A stretch of 64,000 nt of DNA from Janibacter alkaliphilus. GTDB lineage: Bacteria; Actinomycetota; Actinomycetes; Actinomycetales; Dermatophilaceae. The stretch spans positions 744,001 through 808,000 of the forward strand of contig NZ_JACBZX010000001.1 in the NCBI RefSeq assembly GCF_013408565.1, in the 5' to 3' direction. This document shows, one piece after another, positions 51,814 through 59,344 of the stretch. The notes beneath the pieces were generated by a model. It made no database searches, was not told the origin of the DNA, and saw only the letters and a program-made list of their open reading frames with translations. Position 1 is the stretch's first letter, and each line of letters opens with the position of its first letter. Both the position numbers and the translations under genes were made by a program.

Positions 51814-52713
51814 TCAGAGCGGGGCGACGTGCCAGACCGCGGCCTGGCCGACGCCCGCCTGGCAGGTCAGCCGGCGGGGGGTGGTCAGCGTGCGGGTCAC
51901 CCGGCGGACGCGACGCACCCCGGCGACGTCGACGGTCACCACCCAGGCGTCCGCTCCGTCGCCGTGCTGCCCCACACCGGTGACCCCGGGCAGGGACAGC
52001 CCGGGCTCGCGCAGCACGTCGGCCACCGCCGCCTGCACCTGGGAGGTCCACGTCGACCGACCGCGCCAGAAGCCGAGGTCGGTCCGGCCGTCGAGGTGCG
52101 CGAGCAGCACCTCGGGCGCCGTGCTCCCGTCCAGCCCGCCGAACATCGATCCCTCGGGCAGGTAGGCGACGTTGGCGGCGAAGCGGTCCCCACCGAGATG
52201 GGTGGTCTCCCAGACCGCGCCGGGCAGGACGTCGTCGAGCACCGCGGCGACGACCCGGCCCTCGATGGCGCAGCAGACGTCCCGACGACCGTGCGCGCAG
52301 ACCAGCACGACCGGTTCGTCCGACCGCTCGGGCGGGTCGTCGAAGCGCTCGGCCAGCGCCACCAGATCACCCGGCTCGCGCCAGGTGCCGTGGCCGACCG
52401 TCCCGGCGCGGCTGTCCACGAGCATCACCGGCTGATCCGGGTGCGGCACCCCGGCGGCGTCCTCGTGCGGCCGACGGTGCCGCCGCACCAGCTGCAGCCG
52501 AGCACCCGCGCGACCCAGCGCCGCCATCAGCGGCTCGGCGACCTCGACGAGACCGGCCGCGGCCTGAGGCTGGCGCGGCCAGGGGCCGGGATGCCCCACG
52601 AGGAACCACCGTGGCGCGGGCACCGCGGTGCCGACCCGCTGGTCGGCCCGCTCCCGGGCCGCCAGCGAGCAGCGCCAGCGGCCGTGCTCGTCGAATCCGT
52701 GCTGCTCGATCAC
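51814..52713 (-). CDS. Sucrase/ferredoxin-like protein (thioredoxin-fold, [2Fe-2S]-type)
   Basis: 299 residues. The Suc_Fer-like pattern is visible: CSLAARERADQRVGTA near 15-30, VLVCAHGRRDVCCAIEGR (about 134-151, Cys cluster), THLGGDRFAANVAYLPEG (about 172-189), and a C-terminal lobe with RRLTCQAG. Family members are poorly characterised; iron-sulfur binding is inferred from the Cys pattern. It follows the JmjC gene with an ATGA overlap, so the pair is co-translated. Confidence 0.88.
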   Translation of the reverse strand: MIEQHGFDEHGRWRCSLAARERADQRVGTAVPAPRWFLVGHPGPWPRQPQAAAGLVEVAEPLMAALGRAGARLQLVRRHRRPHEDAAGVPHPDQPVMLVDSRAGTVGHGTWREPGDLVALAERFDDPPERSDEPVVLVCAHGRRDVCCAIEGRVVAAVLDDVLPGAVWETTHLGGDRFAANVAYLPEGSMFGGLDGSTAPEVLLAHLDGRTDLGFWRGRSTWTSQVQAAVADVLREPGLSLPGVTGVGQHGDGADAWVVTVDVAGVRRVRRVTRTLTTPRRLTCQAGVGQAAVWHVAPL

Positions 52714-53987
52714 CCGGGCTCCTCATCCAGCGCCTCGGCGTCCGTCGCCGGCAGCTCGGGCACGGCGACCCCCGCCAGCACCAGCCCACGGGCCAGCTCC
52801 TCGCCGAGGTCACCGACCCGGGCCGAGCCCTCGGTCAGCAGCGCGGCCACCCGGTCCGCCTCGGCCGCGCCCACCGGGTGCCGACCGGTCCGCCCGATCA
52901 GCACCTGGCCGGACCCGTTGGGCACCAACCGGGCCCGGACGTGCTCGCGCAGCACCAGCCGGCTGTCCTCGTGCCACCCGGCGAGCGCGCCGGCGGTCGC
53001 CACCGGGGCCACCGGCGCGGGGGTGTGGCTGCGGTCCTGCCGCCCACCGAGATCGGCCGCCACCTGGGCCACCGAGACCTCGGCGAGCGCGGCGGTCATC
53101 GCGGCCCGCACCGCCTCGACGTCGTCGGCCAGGGCATCGGCGGAGCCGATGTCGGCGCCCAGCGGCAGCGACGCGCGCTGCTGCGGGTCCTCGGCGAGCG
53201 CCCTGGTGACCGCGGCGAGCAGCGCGTCGGCGACGTGCCCGCGGTGCCAGGTGTGCACCCCGATGGTCACGTGGGCGCTGGTCTCCCCCTTCGCCGTCGC
53301 GGCGTGCAGCCACCCCCGGGGCAGGTAGAGCACGTCACCGGGCCGCATGGTGATGTCCAGGTGCGGCTCGCCGGCGGCCCGGTCGGCCACCGCACCGCGC
53401 CGCTGGTCCCACGGCTGGTCCCGCAACGGGTGCTCGTGCACCGGTGCGTGGATCCGCCAGGTCTTCTCCCCCGCGGTCTGCAGCACGAAGACGTCGTGCA
53501 CGTCGTAGTGCGCGGAGAAGCCGGTGCTCTGCGGCGGGGTGACGTAGGCGTTGACCTGCACCGGGTGCCCGAGGTCGGCGGTGAGGTCCTGGGCCAGGGT
53601 GATCAGCGGCTCGTGGGTGCGGTGCAGCCCCTGCAGCACGATCGTCGAGCCCTCGGCGAAGAGCCGGGTCAGCGCGGTGTCGTCGAGCTGGTCGGTGACC
53701 CCGGCACCGACCCCGCCGCCGCGGGTGAAGTCGGCGTCCGGCCGGGTGACCCCGTTCCGGGCGACCCGGAGGAAGGGGGTGCGCACCCCCTGCACCGAGA
53801 GCAGCCGGTCCACCGCGGCGAGGCTGAGCAGGTCCTGGCCGTCGTCGCCGCCGCGCGCGGCTGCCGGGACGTGCCGGGGCTCGCGGCCCCAGTGCTGCGC
53901 GGCGAAGGTGGCCGGGTCGAGGTCGACCAGGCGGCGCAGGCCGGTGCGCGCGGCGGCAGGCGGCTGGGTCACGGACGAGACGGCCAC
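52710..53987 (-). CDS. JmjC/cupin-like Fe(II) oxygenase (RoxA/MINA53-like)
   Basis: 425 residues. Jumonji-type cupin with Fe ligands HYDVHDVF (His and Asp about 158-160) and PRGWLHAA (His about 225), and the EKTWRIHAPV substrate strand; a winged-helix-like C-terminal dimer part follows. Relatives hydroxylate ribosomal proteins (YcfD/RoxA, arginine of L16). The target here is not shown. GTG 53987 with AAGGGAG upstream. Starts a two-gene operon with the sucrase/ferredoxin-like gene. Confidence 0.88.
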   Translation of the reverse strand: MAVSSVTQPPAAARTGLRRLVDLDPATFAAQHWGREPRHVPAAARGGDDGQDLLSLAAVDRLLSVQGVRTPFLRVARNGVTRPDADFTRGGGVGAGVTDQLDDTALTRLFAEGSTIVLQGLHRTHEPLITLAQDLTADLGHPVQVNAYVTPPQSTGFSAHYDVHDVFVLQTAGEKTWRIHAPVHEHPLRDQPWDQRRGAVADRAAGEPHLDITMRPGDVLYLPRGWLHAATAKGETSAHVTIGVHTWHRGHVADALLAAVTRALAEDPQQRASLPLGADIGSADALADDVEAVRAAMTAALAEVSVAQVAADLGGRQDRSHTPAPVAPVATAGALAGWHEDSRLVLREHVRARLVPNGSGQVLIGRTGRHPVGAAEADRVAALLTEGSARVGDLGEELARGLVLAGVAVPELPATDAEALDEEPG

Positions 53988-54185
53988 GACGGCTCCCTTC
54001 GGGCGGTGGGGTGCCGGCACGAGGTGCCGGACGCACCTCCCTTCATACCCGAGCCGACGGCCACCGCACGGACCGGGCTCGTTGCACCCCGGTCGTCGGG
54101 CCGGGCGGCGCCCCGCCCGACGGGGCCAGGACGTGACCTGAACCGCGATTCGGACAGGAGTCGTGCACCCCGGTGAGCGAGGGCT

Positions 54186-54191
54186 TAGGGT
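54186..54191 (+). promoter_or_regulatory. -10 TAGGGT, probable leaderless start of the reductase gene
   Basis: TAGGGT, six bases, ATG 54198. No good -35 match; the same geometry as at 51753. Confidence 0.55.
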
Positions 54192-54197
54192 CGCGAC

Positions 54198-55517
54198 ATG
54201 GCCCAGTCCAGCACCCCCGCGACGGATCGCGACCTCGACCTCGTCCTCGTCGGAGCCACCGGCTTCGTCGGGCGGCTGACCGCCCAGCATCTCCAGGCCG
54301 CAGCGCCGAAGGGGGTGCGGATCGCCCTCGCCGGACGTTCCCGGGAGAAGCTGGACGCGCTCGCCGCCGAGATCGGTGGTCGCGCCACCGACTGGGAGCG
54401 CATCGTCATCGACGTCTCCGACCCGGCCGCCTGCGCCGACCTCGCCGCCCGGACCACGGTGGTGGTCACCACGGTCGGCCCGTACGTCCGCTACGGCCAC
54501 GAGCTGGTCAAGGCCTGCGCCGTCGCCGGCACCCACTACGCCGACCTCACCGGGGAGACCCTCTTCGTCCGGGAGACCGCCGAGGGGCTGCACGAGGTGG
54601 CCCGCGCCTCGGGCGCGCGGATCGTCAACTCCTGCGGCTTCGACTCCGTCCCCTCCGACCTCGGTGTCTGGCTCACCGCCGAGCAGGCCCGCAGCGACGG
54701 TGCCGGCGAGCTGACCGAGACCACCCTCTACGTGCGCTCGCTGCGCGGCGGCCTCTCCGGCGGCACCATCGACTCGATGCGCGAGCAGGCCAAGGCCACC
54801 CGGGCGAGCGCCGGGGCGCGCAAGGTGGTCGCCGACCCCTACGGCCTCAGCCCGGACCGGGCCAACGAGCCCACCTCGCAGGAGCGCGAGGACCGGCCGG
54901 AGCCGCAGCCGGACGAGGGGTCCTCGCTGCTCGGGACGGTGCGCTCGGTGGCCGGCAAGGTCGCCTCGGCGCTGCCGGTGGGCCGGGACGAGACCGGCCG
55001 GTGGACCGGACCCTTCGTCATGGCCAGCTACAACACCCGGGTCGTGCGGCGCAGCAACGCCCTGCTGGGGTGGGCGTACGGGCGCGGCTTCCGCTACCAG
55101 GAGGTCACCGACTTCGGCGACTCGTGGACGGCGCCGCTCAAGGCGGGCGGGATGACCGCCGGGCTGCTCGGGCTCATGGCCGGGATGTCCACCGGGCCCA
55201 CCCGCGCCGTGCTCGACAAGGTCCTCCCGGAGCCGGGCGAGGGCCCGAGCGAGGAGACCCAGCGCACCGGCCGCTTCCGGCTCGAGGTCGTCGCCGGCAC
55301 CACGAGCGGCGCCACATACCGCACCACGGTCGCGGCGAAGAAGGACCCCGGCTACAGCGGCACCGCGGTCATGCTCGGGCAGGCCGGGCTGTGCCTGGCG
55401 CTGGACGAGCTGAGCAGCGAGGGCGGGGTGATCACCCCGGCGGTGGCCATGGCGCTGCCGCTGACCGAGCGTCTGCGCGCCCAGGACTTCACCCTGGAGA
55501 CCACCCGGGACGACTGA
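54198..55517 (+). CDS. Saccharopine dehydrogenase-like NAD(P)-binding reductase
   Basis: 439 residues. N-terminal Rossmann motif LVLVGATGFVGRLTAQHLQAA (about 14-34), RTTVVVTTVGPYVRYGHELVKACAVAGTHYADLTGE (about 82-117), and SCGFDSVPSDLG. This matches the trans-acting enoyl reductase/Rv2449c type of actinobacterial saccharopine dehydrogenase-like proteins rather than lysine metabolism. Its role is likely in lipid modification, inferred from homologues. TAGGGT-N6-ATG implies a leaderless mRNA; the 210-bp region upstream holds this promoter and nothing else recognisable. Confidence 0.92.
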   Translation: MAQSSTPATDRDLDLVLVGATGFVGRLTAQHLQAAAPKGVRIALAGRSREKLDALAAEIGGRATDWERIVIDVSDPAACADLAARTTVVVTTVGPYVRYGHELVKACAVAGTHYADLTGETLFVRETAEGLHEVARASGARIVNSCGFDSVPSDLGVWLTAEQARSDGAGELTETTLYVRSLRGGLSGGTIDSMREQAKATRASAGARKVVADPYGLSPDRANEPTSQEREDRPEPQPDEGSSLLGTVRSVAGKVASALPVGRDETGRWTGPFVMASYNTRVVRRSNALLGWAYGRGFRYQEVTDFGDSWTAPLKAGGMTAGLLGLMAGMSTGPTRAVLDKVLPEPGEGPSEETQRTGRFRLEVVAGTTSGATYRTTVAAKKDPGYSGTAVMLGQAGLCLALDELSSEGGVITPAVAMALPLTERLRAQDFTLETTRDD

Positions 55518-55529
55518 GCCGGGGCCCGC

Positions 55530-56633
55530 TCAGGCCTCCATGTCCGGGATGTCGCCCTGCGGCTCCGGCACCGGGGCGTCGACGTCCGGGACGAGGATGT
55601 CCCGGTGCCAGGACTCGGTGCGGTAGGAGAGCTCCCAGCCGAGCGCGCGGTAGAGGCCGTCGGCGCCGGTGGGGCTGTCCGCGTCCACCTCGAGGGTGAC
55701 CCGGTCGTGGCCGCGGCGGGCGGCGTCGGCGATCACCGCGTGCAGCAGCGACTTGGCGACACCGCGGCCACGGGCCAGCCGGTGCACCCCGATGTACTCG
55801 ACGTAGCTGCCGCGGCGACCCTGCTCGTCCGGGGCGGTGATGGTCGCCGCGAGCGCGCCGCCGGGCACGTCCTCACCGTCGATCTCGACGGTGGCGATCC
55901 ACCACAGGTCCCAGCGGTGCCCCGGGTCCTCCCGCAGCCGGTGCAGGAACTCGGGGAAGGACTCGCGGTAGGAGTTGAAGTGGTCGGCGAAGGAGTCCTC
56001 GAGCATCCGGTGCACGGTCTGCAGGTCGGCGGCCACCGGGGAGCGGTCGGCGTGGCGGGCCACCGGACGGACCTGGACGCCCTCCCGCAGGTTCGCCTCG
56101 AGCAGCCCGTCGTCGGCCGGGATGACCGGGCGGGTCATCTGCAGCCAGGTGCGCACGTGCGAGTAGCCGGCCGCCTCGAGGTGCCGACGGCCGCGGCCGT
56201 CGGCCTCGTGCAGCGAGGCGTCCAGCTGGGTGCCGCCGAGCCCGCGCCCCCTGGCGATGCGCTGGGCGACGCTCTCCTCCCAGGCGTAGACCGAGCGGGC
56301 GACCTCGGTGTCGGTGGCGTCCTCGAGGTCGGGGTCGATGGTCATCTCGAGCATGGTCCGGCCGGCCGCCCGGTCGTGCACCCGGGCCCACACCCGGACG
56401 CGCCCCGCCGGGTCGCGCAGCAGCACCTGACGGCGGGTCCACGAGCCGCGGCCGACGCTCTCGCTGACGATCGCCTCGCGCTGCACGAGGGAGGAGCCGG
56501 TGATCGCCTGCTTGTCGACGGCGACCAGCGCGATGAGCTCCTCGACGTCGGCCTCGGTGGGCGTGGCGGCGGTCCACCCGTCGGGCAGTCGCTCGGGCAT
56601 CTGCGGCAGGAAGGGGTTGGTCACGGGAGCCAT
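55530..56633 (-). CDS. GNAT N-acetyltransferase, two-domain
   Basis: 367 residues. Two GNAT folds in tandem (about 20-180 and 195-350); the second contains the acetyl-CoA motif VHRLARGRGVAKSLLHAVI (about 291-309) and the ending GADGLYRALGWELSYRTESW. This resembles the mycothiol synthase-like double GNAT arrangement, but mshD context is absent and key residues cannot be judged here. ATG 56633 or GTG 56624 are possible starts. Downstream of the crotonase gene by 116 bp, with GGTCAGCGGCCGAGGCGG repeated twice in the gap. Confidence 0.88.
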   Translation of the reverse strand: MAPVTNPFLPQMPERLPDGWTAATPTEADVEELIALVAVDKQAITGSSLVQREAIVSESVGRGSWTRRQVLLRDPAGRVRVWARVHDRAAGRTMLEMTIDPDLEDATDTEVARSVYAWEESVAQRIARGRGLGGTQLDASLHEADGRGRRHLEAAGYSHVRTWLQMTRPVIPADDGLLEANLREGVQVRPVARHADRSPVAADLQTVHRMLEDSFADHFNSYRESFPEFLHRLREDPGHRWDLWWIATVEIDGEDVPGGALAATITAPDEQGRRGSYVEYIGVHRLARGRGVAKSLLHAVIADAARRGHDRVTLEVDADSPTGADGLYRALGWELSYRTESWHRDILVPDVDAPVPEPQGDIPDMEA

Positions 56634-56714
56634 TGTCTCGCACCCGGGGTCGGCGGTGCCGTCGAGCCCGCCGCCCGGCGGACGAGTCCGCAGGTCAGCG
56701 GGCGGATCGGCGGG

Positions 56715-56765
56715 GCGACGGCCCGGGTCAGCGGCCGAGGCGGCCGGGGTCAGCGGCCGAGGCGG
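56715..56765. repeat. Two short direct repeats (GGTCAGCGGCCGAGGCGG)
   Basis: Two near-perfect copies, the second crossing the stop codon of the crotonase gene (56750). They sit in the gap before the GNAT gene. Confidence 0.6.
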
Positions 56766-57559
56766 GCGGGGCGCTCCTGGTACTCGGGCGTCGTGCGAGC
56801 CATCGCCGCGCGGCGGGCCCGGCCGGTGTTCTCCGCGCCGAGCAGGCGCAGCTGCTCGGCGCGCTCCCGGGCGAAGGTGCGTCGCGGTCCGGCGGTCCAG
56901 GTCTGCTCGAAGAGCCGCTTGGTCGCGGCGAGCGCGTCCGGGCTGCGGCCGAGCAGCTGCTCGGCCAGCCCCTGGGCGCGCGCCAGCGGGTCGGCGGCCA
57001 CCTCGGTGGACAGACCGAGCCGGGCTGCCTCCTCGCCGGAGATCGTCTCGGCGGTCATCGACAGCTTCTTGGCGACGTCGATGCCGACGAGCTGGGAGAG
57101 GGCCTGCACGCCGGACATGTCGGGTACCAGCCCCCACTTCCCCTCCAGCACAGACCAGGTGGCGTCCGGCGCGGTGATCCGCAGGTCGGCGCCGAGGGCG
57201 ATCTGCAGGCCGCCGCCGAAGCAGTGGCCCTGCACCGCGGCGATCACCGGGACCGGGATGCGGCGGACGGCCCAGCAGGCCTCCTGGAAGGTGTTCGTGC
57301 CGCGCCAGGGTCGGGGGACGAAGCGGCGCATCACCCCGGCCCGGTCGGGCATGACCTGCTGGAAGTCGAGCCCGGCGCAGAAGGAGTCGCCCTCGCCGGC
57401 CAGGATCACGGCCCGCAGGCTGCGGTCCCGGGCGAGGCCGTGGGCGGCGGCGACGAGGTCGTCGAGCATGTCCAGGGTGAGCCCGTTGAGCTTCTCCGGG
57501 CGGGCCAGGCGGAGGTGGGCGATCCCACCGTCGCGGGTCAGGGTGATGTGTCCGGTCAT
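56750..57559 (-). CDS. Enoyl-CoA hydratase/isomerase (crotonase family)
   Basis: 269 residues. The oxyanion loops are AVILAGEGDSFCAGLDFQ (about 49-66) and VQGHCFGGGLQIALGADLRI (about 112-131); the Glu in VLEGKWGLVPDMSG is in the usual acid position, while the second hydratase Glu is not obvious, so an isomerase or another crotonase reaction is possible. It lies 20 bp after the lipoprotein-like gene on the same strand. RBS is weak. Confidence 0.9.
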   Translation of the reverse strand: MTGHITLTRDGGIAHLRLARPEKLNGLTLDMLDDLVAAAHGLARDRSLRAVILAGEGDSFCAGLDFQQVMPDRAGVMRRFVPRPWRGTNTFQEACWAVRRIPVPVIAAVQGHCFGGGLQIALGADLRITAPDATWSVLEGKWGLVPDMSGVQALSQLVGIDVAKKLSMTAETISGEEAARLGLSTEVAADPLARAQGLAEQLLGRSPDALAATKRLFEQTWTAGPRRTFARERAEQLRLLGAENTGRARRAAMARTTPEYQERPARLGR

Positions 57560-57579
57560 GATGTCGCGCCCGGTCGGGC

Positions 57580-58371
57580 TCAGAGCTCCTCGAGGAAGGC
57601 GGTGAGGTGCTCGGACGCGGCCTGCGCCTCACCGTCGGGCATGGTCAGCAGGACGACCTGGCCGTCCTGCTCCTGGGCGCACATGGTCGCCGTGGACAGG
57701 GTGCCGCAGTAGGCGTCGCCGACCTGCTCGCTGTCGTCCCACAGGCTCTCGTAGCTCTGCGCGGTGACGCCCATGCCCTCGGTGACGACCACGCTGAGCA
57801 CCTGGTCGCCCTTGGTGTAGGCGGCCGCGCTCTGGCCGTCGGGGTTGTCGGTGGGCTCGTAGTCCGCCTTCGTCCAGCCGTCGAAGGACTCGGGGAAGGT
57901 GACGTCGACGCTGGTCGCCGGGGAGCTGGAGGTCGAGCTGCCGGAGCTGGTGGTGGCCGAGCCGTCGCTGCTCGGGCTGCTGGTGCTCGAGCCGTCGCCG
58001 GTGCTGTCGCTGCTGGAGCCCTCGCCGCTGCTCTCCTGGGTCTCGGCGCTGGTGGTCGAGGACGCGGTGCCCTCCTCGTCGTCGTCCCCGCCGAGCAGGA
58101 AGAAGGCGCCGACCCCGATCACCGCGAGCACGAGGACCAGGCCGCCGACGAGCGCGACGACCAGGCCGGTGCGGCTCTTCTTGGGGCCCTGGTCGGCCGG
58201 GGTCTGACCGCCTGCGTGCTGCCCGCCTGGGTCACCGGCGGGCTGGCTGGAGCCGGTCGACTGGTGCTGCGGCGGCTGGGTGGGGTGCTCGCCCTGCGGC
58301 GGCTGGGTCTGGAACCCGTCGCTGTCGCCGGGCGGGGGCGGGACGTTCGGGCCACCAGGAGGTGTCGACAT
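57580..58371 (-). CDS. Membrane-anchored protein with Pro-rich tail and Ser/Thr linker
   Basis: 263 residues: cytosolic Pro/Gln-rich tail (1-70), one membrane helix (TGLVVALVGGLVLVLAVIGVGAFFLLGG, about 71-98), Asp/Glu then a Ser/Thr-rich spacer (about 105-165), and an extracellular DUF4245-like domain (FPESFDGWTKADYEPTDNPDGQSAAAYTKGD ... AYCGTLSTATMCAQEQDG, with two Cys). ATG 58371 with AGGG. The upstream reading frame is open through the repeat tract but that is not coding. Function unknown. Confidence 0.82.
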   Translation of the reverse strand: MSTPPGGPNVPPPPGDSDGFQTQPPQGEHPTQPPQHQSTGSSQPAGDPGGQHAGGQTPADQGPKKSRTGLVVALVGGLVLVLAVIGVGAFFLLGGDDDEEGTASSTTSAETQESSGEGSSSDSTGDGSSTSSPSSDGSATTSSGSSTSSSPATSVDVTFPESFDGWTKADYEPTDNPDGQSAAAYTKGDQVLSVVVTEGMGVTAQSYESLWDDSEQVGDAYCGTLSTATMCAQEQDGQVVLLTMPDGEAQAASEHLTAFLEEL

Positions 58372-58410
58372 GCCCTGATGATCCCACACGCTCCCCCACC
58401 CCCCACCGCC

Positions 58411-58592
58411 GCATTTGCCCGGGCAGCTGCGCCCCTTCACCGAAACTGCCCGGGCAGTTGCGTAGGGGTGCGTAATTTGCCCGGGCAGTTGCGCAGGGGT
58501 GCGTAATTTGCCCGGGCAGTTGCGCAGCGCGTCCGTATTTTGCCCGGGCAGTTGCGCAGGGGTCCGTGATTTGCCCGGGCAGTTGCGCAAGG
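58411..58592. repeat. Repeat tract (TTGCCCGGGCAGTTGCG family), six units
   Basis: Six units at about 30-35-bp spacing, core TTTGCCCGGGCAGTTGCG, starting near 58411, 58443, 58475, 58505, 58537 and 58568; spacer variants include CAGGGGTGCGTAA and CAGGGGTCCGTGA. The core is partly palindromic (GCCCGGGC) and the same family as at 10602, 11994 and 27926 but in the opposite orientation. The 409-bp gap 58372-58780 also contains the hairpin described next. Confidence 0.93.
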
Positions 58593-58634
58593 AGGGGCAG
58601 AGCTCGTCTGGGGGAAGGGGCCGGGAGGAGAGCA

Positions 58635-58671
58635 AGCGGGGGCGGAGCCCCCTGCCGGCTCCGCCCCCGCT
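58635..58671 (-). terminator. Strong GC hairpin downstream of the SRPBCC gene
   Basis: Perfect 15-bp stem, AGCGGGGGCGGAGCC paired with GGCTCCGCCCCCGCT, and a 7-base loop, 110 bp beyond the SRPBCC stop. No T-run follows; GC hairpins without U-tails act as terminators in Actinobacteria, so this is likely but unproven. Confidence 0.65.
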
Positions 58672-58780
58672 GATGAGGTCCCCCTGCGACCTCGGGGACC
58701 AACCTAGGCAGCCCCGGGCCCGGGATCGATGGGGAGAACTACCCATGCCGACGGGGGCAGCCCCCATGGCGGCTCGACGG

Positions 58781-59257
58781 TCAGCCCGCCTCGGCCGCCT
58801 GCCGCACCTGCTGCAGGGTGCGCTCCATGCCCGCCGCCATCTCGTCCTCGAAGGTGGAGACCCCGCCGAGCACCTTGTCCTGCAGGGTCAGCGAGATGTC
58901 GGTGAGTCCGTCCGGGGCCTCGCGCCGGTGGGTCAGCCGGGTCCCGGTCGCGGTGGGCTCGAGGACGAAGGTCCACAGAGCCCCGTTCTCCTTGACCCGG
59001 TAGGTGTACTCCCGCGGCGGGTCGAAGCGGACCACCTTCGCCCGGGTCGGCCAGACGACGAGGCCGCGCCGGTTGAGGTTGACGGTGCGGGTGCCCTCCC
59101 CGACCGGCGCGGTGCCGCGCACCACCGTGCGGATCACCTGGTCGGAGAAACCACCCATCGCCCGCGGGTCGGCGATCACCGCCCACACCCGCTCGGGCGG
59201 CGCGGCGATCTCGGTGCTGGCCTCGATCAGCGGACGGTGGGTCTGCGAGTCACTCAT
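58781..59257 (-). CDS. SRPBCC-family protein (polyketide cyclase/START-like)
   Basis: 158 residues: IEASTEIAAPPERVWAVIADPRAMGGFSD (about 10-38) is the classic N-terminal strand-helix of SRPBCC proteins; TRLTHRREAPDG and the long C-terminal helix MAAGMERTLQQVRQAAE close the fold. Ligand unknown. A TACTCT hexamer lies eight bases before the ATG and may be the -10. It follows the MMPL gene on the same strand by 87 bp. Confidence 0.88.
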   Translation of the reverse strand: MSDSQTHRPLIEASTEIAAPPERVWAVIADPRAMGGFSDQVIRTVVRGTAPVGEGTRTVNLNRRGLVVWPTRAKVVRFDPPREYTYRVKENGALWTFVLEPTATGTRLTHRREAPDGLTDISLTLQDKVLGGVSTFEDEMAAGMERTLQQVRQAAEAG

Positions 59258-59344
59258 GTGACCCGAGAGTAGTCACCCGGGCAGCCGCCCGCAGCCGGGA
59301 CGCGGGGTCGCCAGGATCTCGCTGCCGGGCCCCCGTGACGACGG

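Noticed and set aside
58411..58592. CRISPR array
   Set aside because: The units are separated by only about 13-17 near-identical bases, not unique spacers, and no cas gene is present.
58372..58767. N-terminal extension of the membrane-anchored protein through the repeat tract
   Set aside because: The frame is open by chance in the repeats; the real start has an RBS and gives a normal protein.
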